Part shown: positions 1 through 8,211 of the stretch, piece by piece
Numbering within the stretch: position 1 is the stretch's first letter
How the letters are laid out: the number at the start of each line of letters is the position of its first letter
Assembly: GCF_013035315.1 (NCBI RefSeq)
Contig: NZ_WQHP01000005.1
Span: 10,001-74,000, forward strand
Length of the DNA stretch: 64,000 nt
Reading direction: 5' to 3'
Source of the DNA: Ruegeria arenilitoris
GTDB lineage: Bacteria; Pseudomonadota; Alphaproteobacteria; Rhodobacterales; Rhodobacteraceae
The notes under the pieces: model-generated
What the model was told of the DNA's origin: nothing
What the model saw: only the letters and a program-made list of their open reading frames with translations
The model's database searches: none
Program-made: the position numbers and the translations under genes

Positions 1-393
1 TCAGCAGCGCCGGTGAAGGGGGTTCTAAGTATTACAACAAACCTCCGCAACCGAAAAATGCAGCTTTTGGCAATTTTTTTCCAATATGGATGAAAGACAA
101 ACAAAAACAGATACTTAAAAGACACCCTCGACCATCATTTACACCAACTAATCCACCTTATCGACAAAACCCCAAAAGACCGGGAGCCTTTCCGCGCACC
201 ACCACCCCTACATATAGTCCAACGGCTGACGCCGAGCACAAGACTCAAGCGACTCGGCAGCGAGTCACCGAGTCGAAATTGGACAAGTGAAGTGACTCGG
301 ATGCCCGAAAATGAGCCCTCATAACGACGGGCTTGCGTATTTGAACCGGATGCTGTGTGGTCGCCTGTAGAATACGCTCGGGTTTGCTGTGAA
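1..393. other. intergenic region upstream of pxpB, with an inverted-repeat cluster
   Basis: No convincing gene is visible in this 393-base stretch. The first 180 bases are AT-rich compared with the rest of the window. One frame is open from the left edge to position 288, but its composition is not protein-like and it has no recognisable motif. The right half carries repeated GACTCG/CGAGTC words (described separately). The promoter of the pxp operon is expected between about 300 and 390, but I cannot place -35/-10 boxes with confidence. Confidence 0.5.
250..275. repeat. inverted repeat CGACTCGG/CCGAGTCG
   Basis: An 8-base arm CGACTCGG (250-257) pairs perfectly with CCGAGTCG (268-275) across a 10-base spacer. 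A nested shorter dyad GACTCG-GCAG-CGAGTC lies at 251-266. A further copy of the arm, TGACTCGG, follows at 293-300. It could be an operator array for the pxp operon or an RNA hairpin. No T-run follows, so it is unlikely to be an intrinsic terminator. Confidence 0.5.
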
Positions 394-1149
394 ATGACGA
401 CCACTGAAGACAAGGCCTTTCCCCGCATCCGCACGGTTGGTTTCGACGGCCTTCTGGTTTCCTTCTCCGATGTAATGGCCGAACCATCGAACCGCGCGGC
501 GCTGGCGTTTCGCAGCGAGGTCATGCGCCAGGTCTGGGATGGCATCATTGAAACATCGGCCTCCCTCGCTTCGGCCTATATAAGGTTCGACCCGGAAAGA
601 CTGCCCCATGCAGATATTCAGGAAAGGGTTCGGCGACTTCTGGCGCTCCGAAACTGGTATGAGGCCCCTTTGCCAGCCGGCCGTTGCCTTTGGCGTGTTC
701 CCACTGTCTATGGAGGCGAGCTGGCCCCACAACTGGATGAGGCTGCCGCAGCAGCCGGGCTGGATCCGGCTGAGGCGATCCGGCGGCTTAGCAACAGCCG
801 GGTGCGTGTTCTGACCATCGGCTTTGCGCCAGGTCAGCCCTATCTGGGTCCGCTTGGGCCGGAATTCGACATTCCGCGCCTCAAAGAACTGACACCCATG
901 GTCCCTGAAGGCGCGTTGGTTCTGGCGATCTCGCAATTCGTTTTGTTTTCGGGGCCGACGCCCACCGGGTGGCGGCACGTGGGTCAGACAGCATTCCGCT
1001 GCTTTCGGCCAGAAGCGCCTCAGAGCTTTGCGTTGAAGCCCGGGGACGAAATGCAGTTTGTTTCTGTCACCCGTGAGGAGCTTGAAGCCGCCCGCGCCGA
1101 CAACGCGAGCGGCACCGGCGGCGCAACATGCCAGGAGATCGCGGGATGA
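394..1149 (+). CDS. pxpB: 5-oxoprolinase subunit PxpB (KipI-like)
   Basis: One of three subunits of the bacterial ATP-dependent 5-oxoprolinase, a cytoplasmic complex that opens 5-oxoproline to glutamate. The 251-residue product has the family-typical IGFAPGQPYLG segment, followed by the conserved RLKELTPMVPEGALVLA and GPTPTGWRHVG stretches. I chose the ATG at 394 because the family starts close to this point; an in-frame ATG at 355 would add 13 unrelated residues. The ATG of pxpC overlaps the stop codon, so the two are translationally coupled. The order pxpB-pxpC-pxpA matches E. coli ybgJKL. The homologous Bacillus protein KipI is also known as a kinase inhibitor, but the linked pxpA favours the oxoprolinase role. 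Confidence 0.9.
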   Translation: MTTTEDKAFPRIRTVGFDGLLVSFSDVMAEPSNRAALAFRSEVMRQVWDGIIETSASLASAYIRFDPERLPHADIQERVRRLLALRNWYEAPLPAGRCLWRVPTVYGGELAPQLDEAAAAAGLDPAEAIRRLSNSRVRVLTIGFAPGQPYLGPLGPEFDIPRLKELTPMVPEGALVLAISQFVLFSGPTPTGWRHVGQTAFRCFRPEAPQSFALKPGDEMQFVSVTREELEAARADNASGTGGATCQEIAG

Positions 1150-2144
1150 GCTTGATTGTCCATCGCATCGGTCCCGCGTGCAACGTTCAGGATCAGGGCC
1201 GCGTCGGATATCTGGATCAGGGCTTATCCCGATCTGGCGCCGCAGATCTGACGGCATTACATGAGGGGGCGGCCTTGTTGGGCCAAAACCCAGGCCTTGC
1301 TGCGTTGGAAATGGCGGGGACTGGGGGCGAGTTTGAGGCAACGAAACCTCTGGGCATCGGGTTGACCGGCGCCCCGATGCAGGCCAGCATTGATGGTGCC
1401 CCGGTCGTTTGGAATGCGTCTCATCATATGGAAGCGGGACAAAGACTAGTAATCGGCGCAGCGACGCGCGGCACATTTGGTTACCTGCACGTCAGCGGTG
1501 GTATTGCGTCCCAAGCCTTTCTTGGGTCACGCGCGGCGCATCTGACGGCCAAGGTCGGGCAAACGCTCCGGGTCGGGGATAAGTTGCCCGTCGGCAGTGG
1601 ACCAGGGGTGACAGGCATGAAGCTGGGGCACGATGATCGCTTTTCGGGTGGCGTGCTGCGCGTGGTCGCCAGCTTTCAAACCCCGCTGTTCGATCAGCCC
1701 ACGTTGGATCGCTTTGCCCAGACCGAGTTTCGCCGGGGAAGTCGGGCCAACCGGATGGGAATGCAACTCGACAGTGCGGGGGAAGGGTTCGCCGCCAAGG
1801 GTCAGCTGAATATCCTATCCGAAGTCATCACGCCGGGCGACATACAGATGACGGGCACTGGAAACCCGTTCATCCTGCTGCCCGAATGCCAAACGACCGG
1901 AGGGTATCCCCGCATCGCAACAGTTCTGCCGTGCGACCTGCCGCGCGCCGCACAAACCCCGGCGGGTGGGTCGATCAGGTTCCAGTTTGTGTCACTGGAG
2001 GAGGCAACTATCCTGCAAGCCGCCTATCACGCCGGGCTGGCCAAACTGCCTGCTCAAATCGAGCCACTGGTTCGCGATCCGCATGACATACCGGACCTGT
2101 TGTCCTACCAATTGATCAGCGGGATGATCTCGGCCACCGACTAG
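1146..2144 (+). CDS. pxpC: 5-oxoprolinase subunit PxpC (KipA-like, biotin-dependent carboxylase-like domain)
   Basis: Second subunit of the PxpABC 5-oxoprolinase. The 332-residue length fits the KipA/PxpC family. The start ATGAGCTTG at 1146 overlaps the pxpB stop (ATGA), whereas the upstream in-frame ATG at 1128 lies inside pxpB. Family signatures visible are the N-terminal NVQDQGRVGYLDQGLSRSGA motif, the glycine-rich HVSGGIA segment, and the C-terminal GDIQMTGTGNPFILLPECQTTGGYP region. It acts with PxpB on 5-oxoproline, and pxpA begins 12 bases downstream in the same operon. Confidence 0.92.
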   Translation: MSLIVHRIGPACNVQDQGRVGYLDQGLSRSGAADLTALHEGAALLGQNPGLAALEMAGTGGEFEATKPLGIGLTGAPMQASIDGAPVVWNASHHMEAGQRLVIGAATRGTFGYLHVSGGIASQAFLGSRAAHLTAKVGQTLRVGDKLPVGSGPGVTGMKLGHDDRFSGGVLRVVASFQTPLFDQPTLDRFAQTEFRRGSRANRMGMQLDSAGEGFAAKGQLNILSEVITPGDIQMTGTGNPFILLPECQTTGGYPRIATVLPCDLPRAAQTPAGGSIRFQFVSLEEATILQAAYHAGLAKLPAQIEPLVRDPHDIPDLLSYQLISGMISATD

Positions 2145-2156
2145 AGAGGATTTTGG

Positions 2157-2918
2157 ATGCCAAGCGTCGATCTAAATGCCGACATGGGCGAGAGCTTTGG
2201 CCCATGGAAGATGGGCGATGACGAAAACCTGTTGAAGATCATTACGTCGGCCAATATCGCCTGCGGCTTTCATGCCGGTGACCCCGATGTGATGGGTAAG
2301 ACGATGAAACTGGCCGCCGAGAATGGTGTCGGCATCGGTGCCCATCCCGGCTTTCCTGACCTGCAAGGCTTTGGCCGCCGCAACATGAAAGTGCCTCATG
2401 ACAGCCTGCGCAATATAGTGCGGTATCAACTGGGCGCAGCAATAGGTATGGCCAAGGCCGTTGGTACCGAAGTCCGGCATCTGAAACTGCATGGCGCGCT
2501 GGCCAATATGTGTTCGGTCGACCTGGACATGGCGCGGGCCTGCTATCAGGGCGCGCTGGATGTGGACCCGGATATCATCATCATGGTGCTGGCCGTTACC
2601 AAACAGGAAGAGGCGGCGCGCGAACTGGGTTGCAAATGGGTTGGCGAGATTTTTGCGGACCGCGCCTACAACGACGATGGCACTCTTGTAGACCGCAGCC
2701 TGCCGGGCGCTGTTATCCACGACCCGGACGTTGCTGGCCCCCGCATTCTCAACATGGTCCGCGAGGGCGCCATCATCACCGAAAGCGGGCAGCGGCTTGA
2801 GACCTCAATCGATACGATCTGCCTGCATGGCGATGGTCCGACGGCCGTACAGATTGCCCGCTCTGTCCGCAAAACCCTGATCGACGGCGGTGTCGAGGTG
2901 ACAAAATTCATGCGATAG
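2157..2918 (+). CDS. pxpA: 5-oxoprolinase subunit PxpA (LamB/YcsF family)
   Basis: Third subunit of 5-oxoprolinase, 253 residues, normal for the LamB/YcsF family. The diagnostic N-terminus DLNADMGESFGPW is present. It is followed by the conserved NIACGFHAGDP segment, IGAHPGFPDLQGFGRR, the HLKLHGALANM motif and CLHGDGP near the C-terminus; these histidine/aspartate-rich segments are where the family binds substrate. The gene follows pxpC by 12 bases with GAGAGGATTTTGG as a plausible ribosome-binding region. With pxpB and pxpC it completes a three-gene operon that should let the cell recover glutamate from 5-oxoproline. Confidence 0.94.
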   Translation: MPSVDLNADMGESFGPWKMGDDENLLKIITSANIACGFHAGDPDVMGKTMKLAAENGVGIGAHPGFPDLQGFGRRNMKVPHDSLRNIVRYQLGAAIGMAKAVGTEVRHLKLHGALANMCSVDLDMARACYQGALDVDPDIIIMVLAVTKQEEAARELGCKWVGEIFADRAYNDDGTLVDRSLPGAVIHDPDVAGPRILNMVREGAIITESGQRLETSIDTICLHGDGPTAVQIARSVRKTLIDGGVEVTKFMR

Positions 2919-3062
2919 AAATCTGGTTGTTAGACTGACGATCTATTCTCGGACTGTTGCTCGTAGGGGATTCAGCCCCTAGCATGTCTGCAAGTGCATG
3001 TTCTGAATACCACAATTCCAAGCAACGCTATGCCGGACTGGTATGGGCAAGGAGATTGGCCA

Positions 3063-4310
3063 ATGTCTTTTGATCTGATGACTTACGAACCGCGCGGCGA
3101 CAAAAAGAACTCAGAGTTCTTTCACCAGTATCTGCCGATGATTTACGAACGCCGCCAAAGCTCGGGCGTGGCGGATCAGGTCGGGGCGATGCGGGCGATC
3201 GTAATTCAGGTTGAACCGGACGCGTTGTTCGACACGCTGCTGGAGCTCTACGTCATGACCCCGTACCGGCACACGGCCAGATATCTGGGACAGACGCACA
3301 AGTTCGCAGTGCTTCATTCGCATGCCGACTATCCCGTGATGATCGTGATGGCCCCTCTCAGCCCATCGTTCGAAGACTTCATCCCCCGCATCAACCGCAT
3401 GTACCCGCTGGCCCGCAATACGCCTCAGACCCGCTATGTCGGAGAGGTGTTTGGCGCATCGGACCTGAAGACTCTGACCAAAACACTTGAGGATCAGAAC
3501 ATTCGGTTCGAGTACAAGGGTGACACCGAAAACCCGTTTTACACCCTAGACGGCTTTCGCTTTACGACTCCTTCGGATTTCACCTGCAACAGGGTCGGCT
3601 ACTCATCGTTGGACTTCAGTGACACCGACAGTCTGGGCCTAGGCGACCGCATCTTGCTGAGCGATGACGAACAGGCCCGGCTGGATCAGGCGGCGGCGTT
3701 TGGGGCAGACAGCAAAATTGCGCCCCTGATGCTGGGGATCGACCATCTGGCCACGCGTATTCTGGCGGGCGAGCGTGAGGACGCAATCCTCGAGTTCCTG
3801 ACCATGGTCCCCTATTACTTTTGGGGTGCGTATAATATCTTTGACATGAATTCGTCGACCAATGTGAACCGGAACGCAAATGTGGATGACGACAAGAAAT
3901 CCCCCGCCAAGGTCTTTACCGCCAACAACACCCCGTCCTTTGTGAATTCGTTCGAACAGCTGCCGATGCCGACCGAGGACTTCGTGCGGAACTTTGGCCG
4001 CCGGCTACATCACATGGCCGTTGAGATTCAGGACGGTGATCATGGAGCCGGTGAAAAAAACGTCGACTTCGTGGTCAACACGCTAAAGGACAAGGGCGTG
4101 CCGTTCCTGGCCCATGTGGTCGGTGAATGTAAGGACGATCCGAACCTTAAACAGATCTTCTCAAAACACTCAAAATATACGCTGCTGATCACCGAGTATA
4201 TCGAGCGCTGCCATCACTATGACGGGTTCTTTACCAAGGACAATGTGGCAGCTCTGACCGCAGCCGCTGGTCAGGACGAACAATACCAGCACGGTCACGT
4301 CTTCGACTGA
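3063..4310 (+). CDS. VOC-superfamily dioxygenase resembling 4-hydroxyphenylpyruvate dioxygenase
   Basis: A 415-residue protein of two-domain HPPD-like architecture. In the C-terminal half I can place the three metal ligands expected of the family by motif: His228 in IDHLATR, His317 in RRLHHMAVEI and Glu378 in ITEYIER. The flanking LKQIFSK segment resembles the LLQIFTK stretch of HPPD. The N-terminal half is not recognisable. An ATG 69 bases upstream (2994) is in frame, but AAGGAGA sits 7 bases before 3063, which decides the start. It is not a canonical HPPD: the conserved aromatic-substrate loop cannot be identified and the length is 40-60 residues greater. Substrate unknown; the pxp genes lie 144 bases upstream on the same strand. 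Confidence 0.6.
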   Translation: MSFDLMTYEPRGDKKNSEFFHQYLPMIYERRQSSGVADQVGAMRAIVIQVEPDALFDTLLELYVMTPYRHTARYLGQTHKFAVLHSHADYPVMIVMAPLSPSFEDFIPRINRMYPLARNTPQTRYVGEVFGASDLKTLTKTLEDQNIRFEYKGDTENPFYTLDGFRFTTPSDFTCNRVGYSSLDFSDTDSLGLGDRILLSDDEQARLDQAAAFGADSKIAPLMLGIDHLATRILAGEREDAILEFLTMVPYYFWGAYNIFDMNSSTNVNRNANVDDDKKSPAKVFTANNTPSFVNSFEQLPMPTEDFVRNFGRRLHHMAVEIQDGDHGAGEKNVDFVVNTLKDKGVPFLAHVVGECKDDPNLKQIFSKHSKYTLLITEYIERCHHYDGFFTKDNVAALTAAAGQDEQYQHGHVFD

Positions 4311-4311
4311 C

Positions 4312-4340
4312 AAAAAAAGGCTGCGAGTTTCCTCGCAGCC
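4312..4340 (-). terminator. intrinsic terminator of the D,D-carboxypeptidase gene
   Basis: A perfect 9-bp stem, GGCTGCGAG (4319-4327) and CTCGCAGCC (4332-4340), with a 4-base loop. On the minus strand it is followed by seven Ts (A-run at 4312-4318), so it terminates transcription coming from 4372. There is no T-run in the plus direction. Confidence 0.85.
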
Positions 4341-4371
4341 AATACCCATTCAGGAGAGAATATGTCGGGTC

Positions 4372-5787
4372 TTATGACGGCCCGATCATGAAACAGGTGA
4401 CATTGCGGGCCTGCAGCCTGCGGCAGGCCAGATCAGCCTGTTCGCGGGTCATGCCCTGGAATGTCGCGTCAAAGCCGCGCGAGCTTTGGTTTACCTTGCG
4501 CAGCGTGCCTTCCAGAGTGGTCATTTCCGATAGCGCGGTTTTCAGAAGAATCTTCTCCGCCTCATATCGGGTGGTATAGCGGCCAACATTCACGCCCCAC
4601 AAACGTCCGCCCGATGTGGACAGGCGCGTGACAATCTCTTGCTCAGGCTCTGGTTGGGCCGCCGGATCGGTTGAGGCCAGAACCAGATCTTCGGGTCGTG
4701 CCGAGGGCCGCGGTGTATCGGTACCGGCCGAAGGCTCGATGTCTGCCGCAGCAATCGCCGCAGCAATGCCGTCCTGGATCCGTGTGCGGTTCTTCGCAGC
4801 CGTTTCAACCACGGTGCCTGCAACCTGTACGGCTGCACCCGGTCCGGGACGCAGAACAGGACGCAGGCTGGATTTCGGCGCACCAGTCAGAGCTGCAACG
4901 GTTGCTCCCAAACCGGCATTTCCAGCATAGGCAGGGCGGGCCGGTTTCCGGATCGGCGCGCGCGAAGGGGCACGACGGAAACCCATGTCCAGCAACTCGG
5001 CTACTTTGGCATTCCGCGACGCACCAGATTTACCGCCAAAAACGGTCGCGATGATGCGTTCATCCTTGCGCTTGGCCGATGCCACCAGATTGAAACCTGC
5101 AGCTCGCGTGTATCCGGTTTTGATTCCGTCGGCACCCTTGTAGGCGGCCAACAAGCGACGGTTTGTATTGGGAACCGTCTTGATCCCGGCATGCGTGGAT
5201 TGGCGCGAGAACAAGTTGTAGTACTGCGGATAATCATAAAGCAGGTGACGGCCCAGCGTGGTCATGTCACGTGCCGTGGACAAATGACCCGATTCCGTCA
5301 GGCCGTGTGCGTTCTTGAATGTCGTCCGGCTCATCCCCATGGCTTTAGCAGTGCGCGTCATACGACGCGCAAACGCGGCCTCGGACCCGCTGATCGCGAT
5401 ACCGATCGCAGTGGCCGCATCGTTGGCGGATTTCACCGCAGCCGCCCGGATCAGATACCGGAACGCGATCGTCTGCCCGCTCCGTAGGCCCAGCTTCGAG
5501 GGGGGTTCAGCCGCTGCCTTTTTGGTGATCCGAACTGGTGTATCCAGCGTGATCTCGCCGTTCCGCACCGCCTCGAATGCGATGTAGAGCGTCATCATTT
5601 TGGTCAATGAAGCCGGATGGAGCCGCGTATCAGCGTTGCGCGAATGCAGGACCTCTCCGGTTCGCGCGTCGATGACCATCGCCGCATAAGGTGCTGCCCA
5701 ACCTTGCAACGGCGCGAAAGAGAGCAGCCACAAGAATGCTATAAGAAATAAGCCCATTCGGGCCGGAACTGTCCGCCGAACCTGCAC
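4372..5787 (-). CDS. D-alanyl-D-alanine carboxypeptidase (peptidase S11, PBP5/6 type) with C-terminal SPOR domain
   Basis: A periplasmic penicillin-binding protein that trims terminal D-Ala from peptidoglycan stem peptides. An N-terminal hydrophobic signal segment (about residues 10-31, ending GWAAP) precedes the S11 catalytic domain. That domain has SLTK at residues 60-63 (nucleophile serine), the SAND motif in KSANDAATA, and KTGYT as the KTG box. A proline/alanine-rich linker leads to a C-terminal region (roughly 395-471) that looks like a SPOR domain, which binds denuded septal peptidoglycan. The start is GTG at 5787, with AGAGG 8 bases upstream; an ATG 10 codons later lacks a good ribosome-binding site. 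A hairpin terminator follows the stop. Confidence 0.9.
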   Translation of the reverse strand: MQVRRTVPARMGLFLIAFLWLLSFAPLQGWAAPYAAMVIDARTGEVLHSRNADTRLHPASLTKMMTLYIAFEAVRNGEITLDTPVRITKKAAAEPPSKLGLRSGQTIAFRYLIRAAAVKSANDAATAIGIAISGSEAAFARRMTRTAKAMGMSRTTFKNAHGLTESGHLSTARDMTTLGRHLLYDYPQYYNLFSRQSTHAGIKTVPNTNRRLLAAYKGADGIKTGYTRAAGFNLVASAKRKDERIIATVFGGKSGASRNAKVAELLDMGFRRAPSRAPIRKPARPAYAGNAGLGATVAALTGAPKSSLRPVLRPGPGAAVQVAGTVVETAAKNRTRIQDGIAAAIAAADIEPSAGTDTPRPSARPEDLVLASTDPAAQPEPEQEIVTRLSTSGGRLWGVNVGRYTTRYEAEKILLKTALSEMTTLEGTLRKVNQSSRGFDATFQGMTREQADLACRRLQARNVTCFMIGPS

Positions 5788-6039
5788 GATCTTTGCCTCT
5801 GTCTACCTCTGGCCGCCGGATTTTCCCGGTCGGCGCGAATTTTATTTTATTGTTACCAAGGCTAACACAGAGACCCCGTGAAATAAACCGAAAGCGTGCA
5901 AATTCGCCGTTTCGTTATCGCTGCGACGAGGCACTATATATGGCGCTGGATGCAACCGAACGCACTACATCGGCACCGGCGACGTTTTCAGAACACGCAC
6001 AGAGCACCGTTTTTCGGAAACTGCGGCGAATTGGCAACA

Positions 6040-6741
6040 TCAACTTAATTGCCGAACAAGATCGGCCAATCCGCCCAAATTCTGTAATTCTTTGTACCGC
6101 GGGTTATCTGTTGGAGTTTCCGCCTTCTCAATCTCCCACACCAGCCCATGCGGCACATACACGCCCCAACATCCGGCCTCAATCGGGGCCACCACGTCAG
6201 AGCGCATCGAATTGCCCACCATCATCGCGGTATCCGTCCCTTCGCCGTGACGGGCAAAGATCTCGCGATAGGTCTGGGGTGCCTTTTCGGACACGATTTC
6301 GACCTCGTCGAACAGCTCTCCCAACCCGGATTGTGCAAGCTTACGTTCCTGATCGATCAGATCGCCCTTGGTGATCAGAATCACCCGATGTGTGTCTGCC
6401 ACCGCTTCGATGGCTTCGCGTGCGTGGGGCAACAACTCGATCGGGTGCGCCAGCATCTCTTGTCCCGCCTCGACCAGTTGCCGGATGACCGAGGCTGGCA
6501 CACGGTCTTCGGTCACCTCGATTGCGGTTTCGATCATCGACAGGATGAACCCTTTGATTCCGTATCCATAGTGGCGGATGTTGCGTTTTTCAGCTGCAAG
6601 CAAGCGGTCCAGCAGGTGATCGCGATCCGCATGATCTGCCAGCAATTCTGCGAAATGGGCTTGGGTCAGTTGGAAAAAACGTTCGTTGTGCCAAAGGGTG
6701 TCGTCGGCGTCGAACCCGATAGTGGTCAGCGCTTTTTCCAT
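6040..6741 (-). CDS. HAD-superfamily hydrolase (probable phosphatase)
   Basis: A 233-residue cytoplasmic HAD hydrolase. Motif I is DADDT with nucleophile Asp11 and acid/base Asp13, motif II is the threonine of LITKGD, motif III is the lysine in EIVSEKAPQTY, and motif IV is GNSMRSDV. The cap between motif I and II is helical, as in class I HADs. The ATG at 6741 was preferred because motif I must lie near the N-terminus; an in-frame start at 6921 would run through the divergent clpS gene. Substrate cannot be predicted. It is transcribed divergently from clpS. Confidence 0.85.
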   Translation of the reverse strand: MEKALTTIGFDADDTLWHNERFFQLTQAHFAELLADHADRDHLLDRLLAAEKRNIRHYGYGIKGFILSMIETAIEVTEDRVPASVIRQLVEAGQEMLAHPIELLPHAREAIEAVADTHRVILITKGDLIDQERKLAQSGLGELFDEVEIVSEKAPQTYREIFARHGEGTDTAMMVGNSMRSDVVAPIEAGCWGVYVPHGLVWEIEKAETPTDNPRYKELQNLGGLADLVRQLS

Positions 6742-6835
6742 TTCGATTACGTCCTGCTGGCTCTTTTCTCTGACCCCTTGAACGTTATATAACGCTGCAG
6801 ACAAACCGAAGCCTGAATCGGACAAAAGGCGCGCG

Positions 6836-7177
6836 ATGACTAAACACATATGGATGATGTCTGACAGACCGGACGACGACGGTGATCCGTCGCTGTTGGT
6901 ACAGACGCGCCCCAAGACCAAGCGCCCGCCCCTGTATAAAGTGCTGTTGCTGAACGACGACTACACCCCGATGGAATTCGTGGTCCACGTGCTGGAAAGG
7001 TTCTTTGGCATGACCCACGCCGAGGCGTTCGAGATCATGCTGACGGTCCACAAAAAGGGCGTCGCGGTTGTTGGTGTGTTCAGCCATGAAATCGCCGAGA
7101 CCAAAGTGGGCCAGGTCATGGATTTCGCCCGCAGGCACCAACACCCCCTGCAATGCACAATGGAACGCGAAGAGTAA
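6836..7177 (+). CDS. clpS: ATP-dependent Clp protease adaptor ClpS
   Basis: Adaptor that hands N-end-rule substrates to ClpA/ClpP. The 113-residue protein has a disordered polar N-terminus (about 30 residues), then the ClpS core: [17 protein letters not shown], in which the Asn-Asp-Asp triplet forms the N-degron pocket, then the helix with [14 protein letters not shown], and the [11 protein letters not shown] strand. The true start may be the ATG at 6836 or one of two in-frame ATGs six and seven codons later. Many alphaproteobacteria carry clpS near clpA, but clpA is not seen in this window. Confidence 0.93.
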   Translation: MTKHIWMMSDRPDDDGDPSLLVQTRPKTKRPPLYKVLLLNDDYTPMEFVVHVLERFFGMTHAEAFEIMLTVHKKGVAVVGVFSHEIAETKVGQVMDFARRHQHPLQCTMEREE

Positions 7178-7208
7178 GCCTGTCCCGGCCCCTCTTCCAA
7201 AATTGCCG

Positions 7209-8174
7209 ATGTCCCCTCGCCTAGACCTCGCCCTGCAAAGCGGCCTCGACCTGTCGCAACCACTCAGCGTGCTGGGCCCGACAATGGACAACGATCTGTC
7301 GAATTTGCTGCGCGAAACACAAGTGGTGCAGCCGTTCAAACCGTTTCACGACCATTTTGCAGCGCAAGGCTTCAACACAACGCCCGAGACCAGCGAGCCA
7401 TGTCAGGATGCCATCGTCATTCTGCCTCGCGCCAAGGCACTGGCGCGCAGCATGGTGCATCAGGCCTGTCAGCGTGCCAGCGGGCTGATCGTGATTGACG
7501 GTGCCAAGACCAATGGTGTGGACAGTTTGCTGAAAGACATCCGCAAGCGCGTTGATGTCGAAGGCCCGATTGCCAAGGCGCATGGAAAGATCTTCTGGTT
7601 CCAATCCAGACTCGAAGCGTTTGCCGACTGGGCCGCACCGCAAGCGCAAATGGTCGACGGATTTCGCACCGCACCCGGCGTGTTTTCCGCTGATGGGATC
7701 GACCCGGCTTCGGCGTTGTTGCTGAAGTCTTTGCCTCAAAAGCTGGGTGCGCGAATCGCGGATCTGGGCGCGGGCTGGGGCTATCTGTCTGCTGAAGTGC
7801 TCAAGCTGACCAATCCCCGCGCGCTTCACCTGGTTGAGGCTGATCACATCGCCCTGACATGCGCGCGCACCAATCTGGCAGACAGCAATGCGCAGTTCCA
7901 TTGGGCCGATGCCGTTACTTGGAAAGCGCCAGAGCCTTTGGACACGGTGGTCATGAACCCTCCATTCCATACGTCCCGCGCGGCCGATCCCGAACTCGGG
8001 CAAGGCTTTATCAAATCCGCAGCGCGCAACCTGACCCGCAACGGCAGCCTTTGGATGGTTGCCAACCGCCACTTACCTTACGAGGTCACGCTGGCTGACA
8101 GTTTTGCTCAGGCTCAGGAAGTGGCCGGTGACAATCGGTTCAAGGTGTTTCACGCCTCTCGCCCCAGGGTCTAA
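7209..8174 (+). CDS. class I SAM-dependent rRNA methyltransferase, RsmC-like
   Basis: Probably methylates guanine N2 in 16S rRNA (RsmC/RlmG type). The 321-residue protein has a divergent N-terminal domain, then a Rossmann methyltransferase domain with motif I DLGAGWGYL (185-193), an acidic motif II in LHLVEADH and the catalytic NPPF motif (250-253) followed by FHTSR, typical of exocyclic-amine methyltransferases. The ATG at 7209 begins just after clpS. An earlier in-frame ATG (7068) lies inside clpS and gives a composition unlike protein, so I discarded it. The exact target base is inferred from family resemblance only. Confidence 0.8.
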   Translation: MSPRLDLALQSGLDLSQPLSVLGPTMDNDLSNLLRETQVVQPFKPFHDHFAAQGFNTTPETSEPCQDAIVILPRAKALARSMVHQACQRASGLIVIDGAKTNGVDSLLKDIRKRVDVEGPIAKAHGKIFWFQSRLEAFADWAAPQAQMVDGFRTAPGVFSADGIDPASALLLKSLPQKLGARIADLGAGWGYLSAEVLKLTNPRALHLVEADHIALTCARTNLADSNAQFHWADAVTWKAPEPLDTVVMNPPFHTSRAADPELGQGFIKSAARNLTRNGSLWMVANRHLPYEVTLADSFAQAQEVAGDNRFKVFHASRPRV

Positions 8175-8211
8175 TCCCGGTTAACCTGCGCCGCAACTCA
8201 GGAGACAACGC

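Noticed and set aside
319..1476. A 385-codon minus-strand frame over the pxpB/pxpC genes
   Set aside because: Shadow of well-recognised genes; low-complexity basic composition and no motif.
5793..6374. 193-codon plus-strand frame in the gap and opposite the HAD gene
   Set aside because: Proline/arginine-rich, no motif, mostly antisense to the HAD hydrolase.
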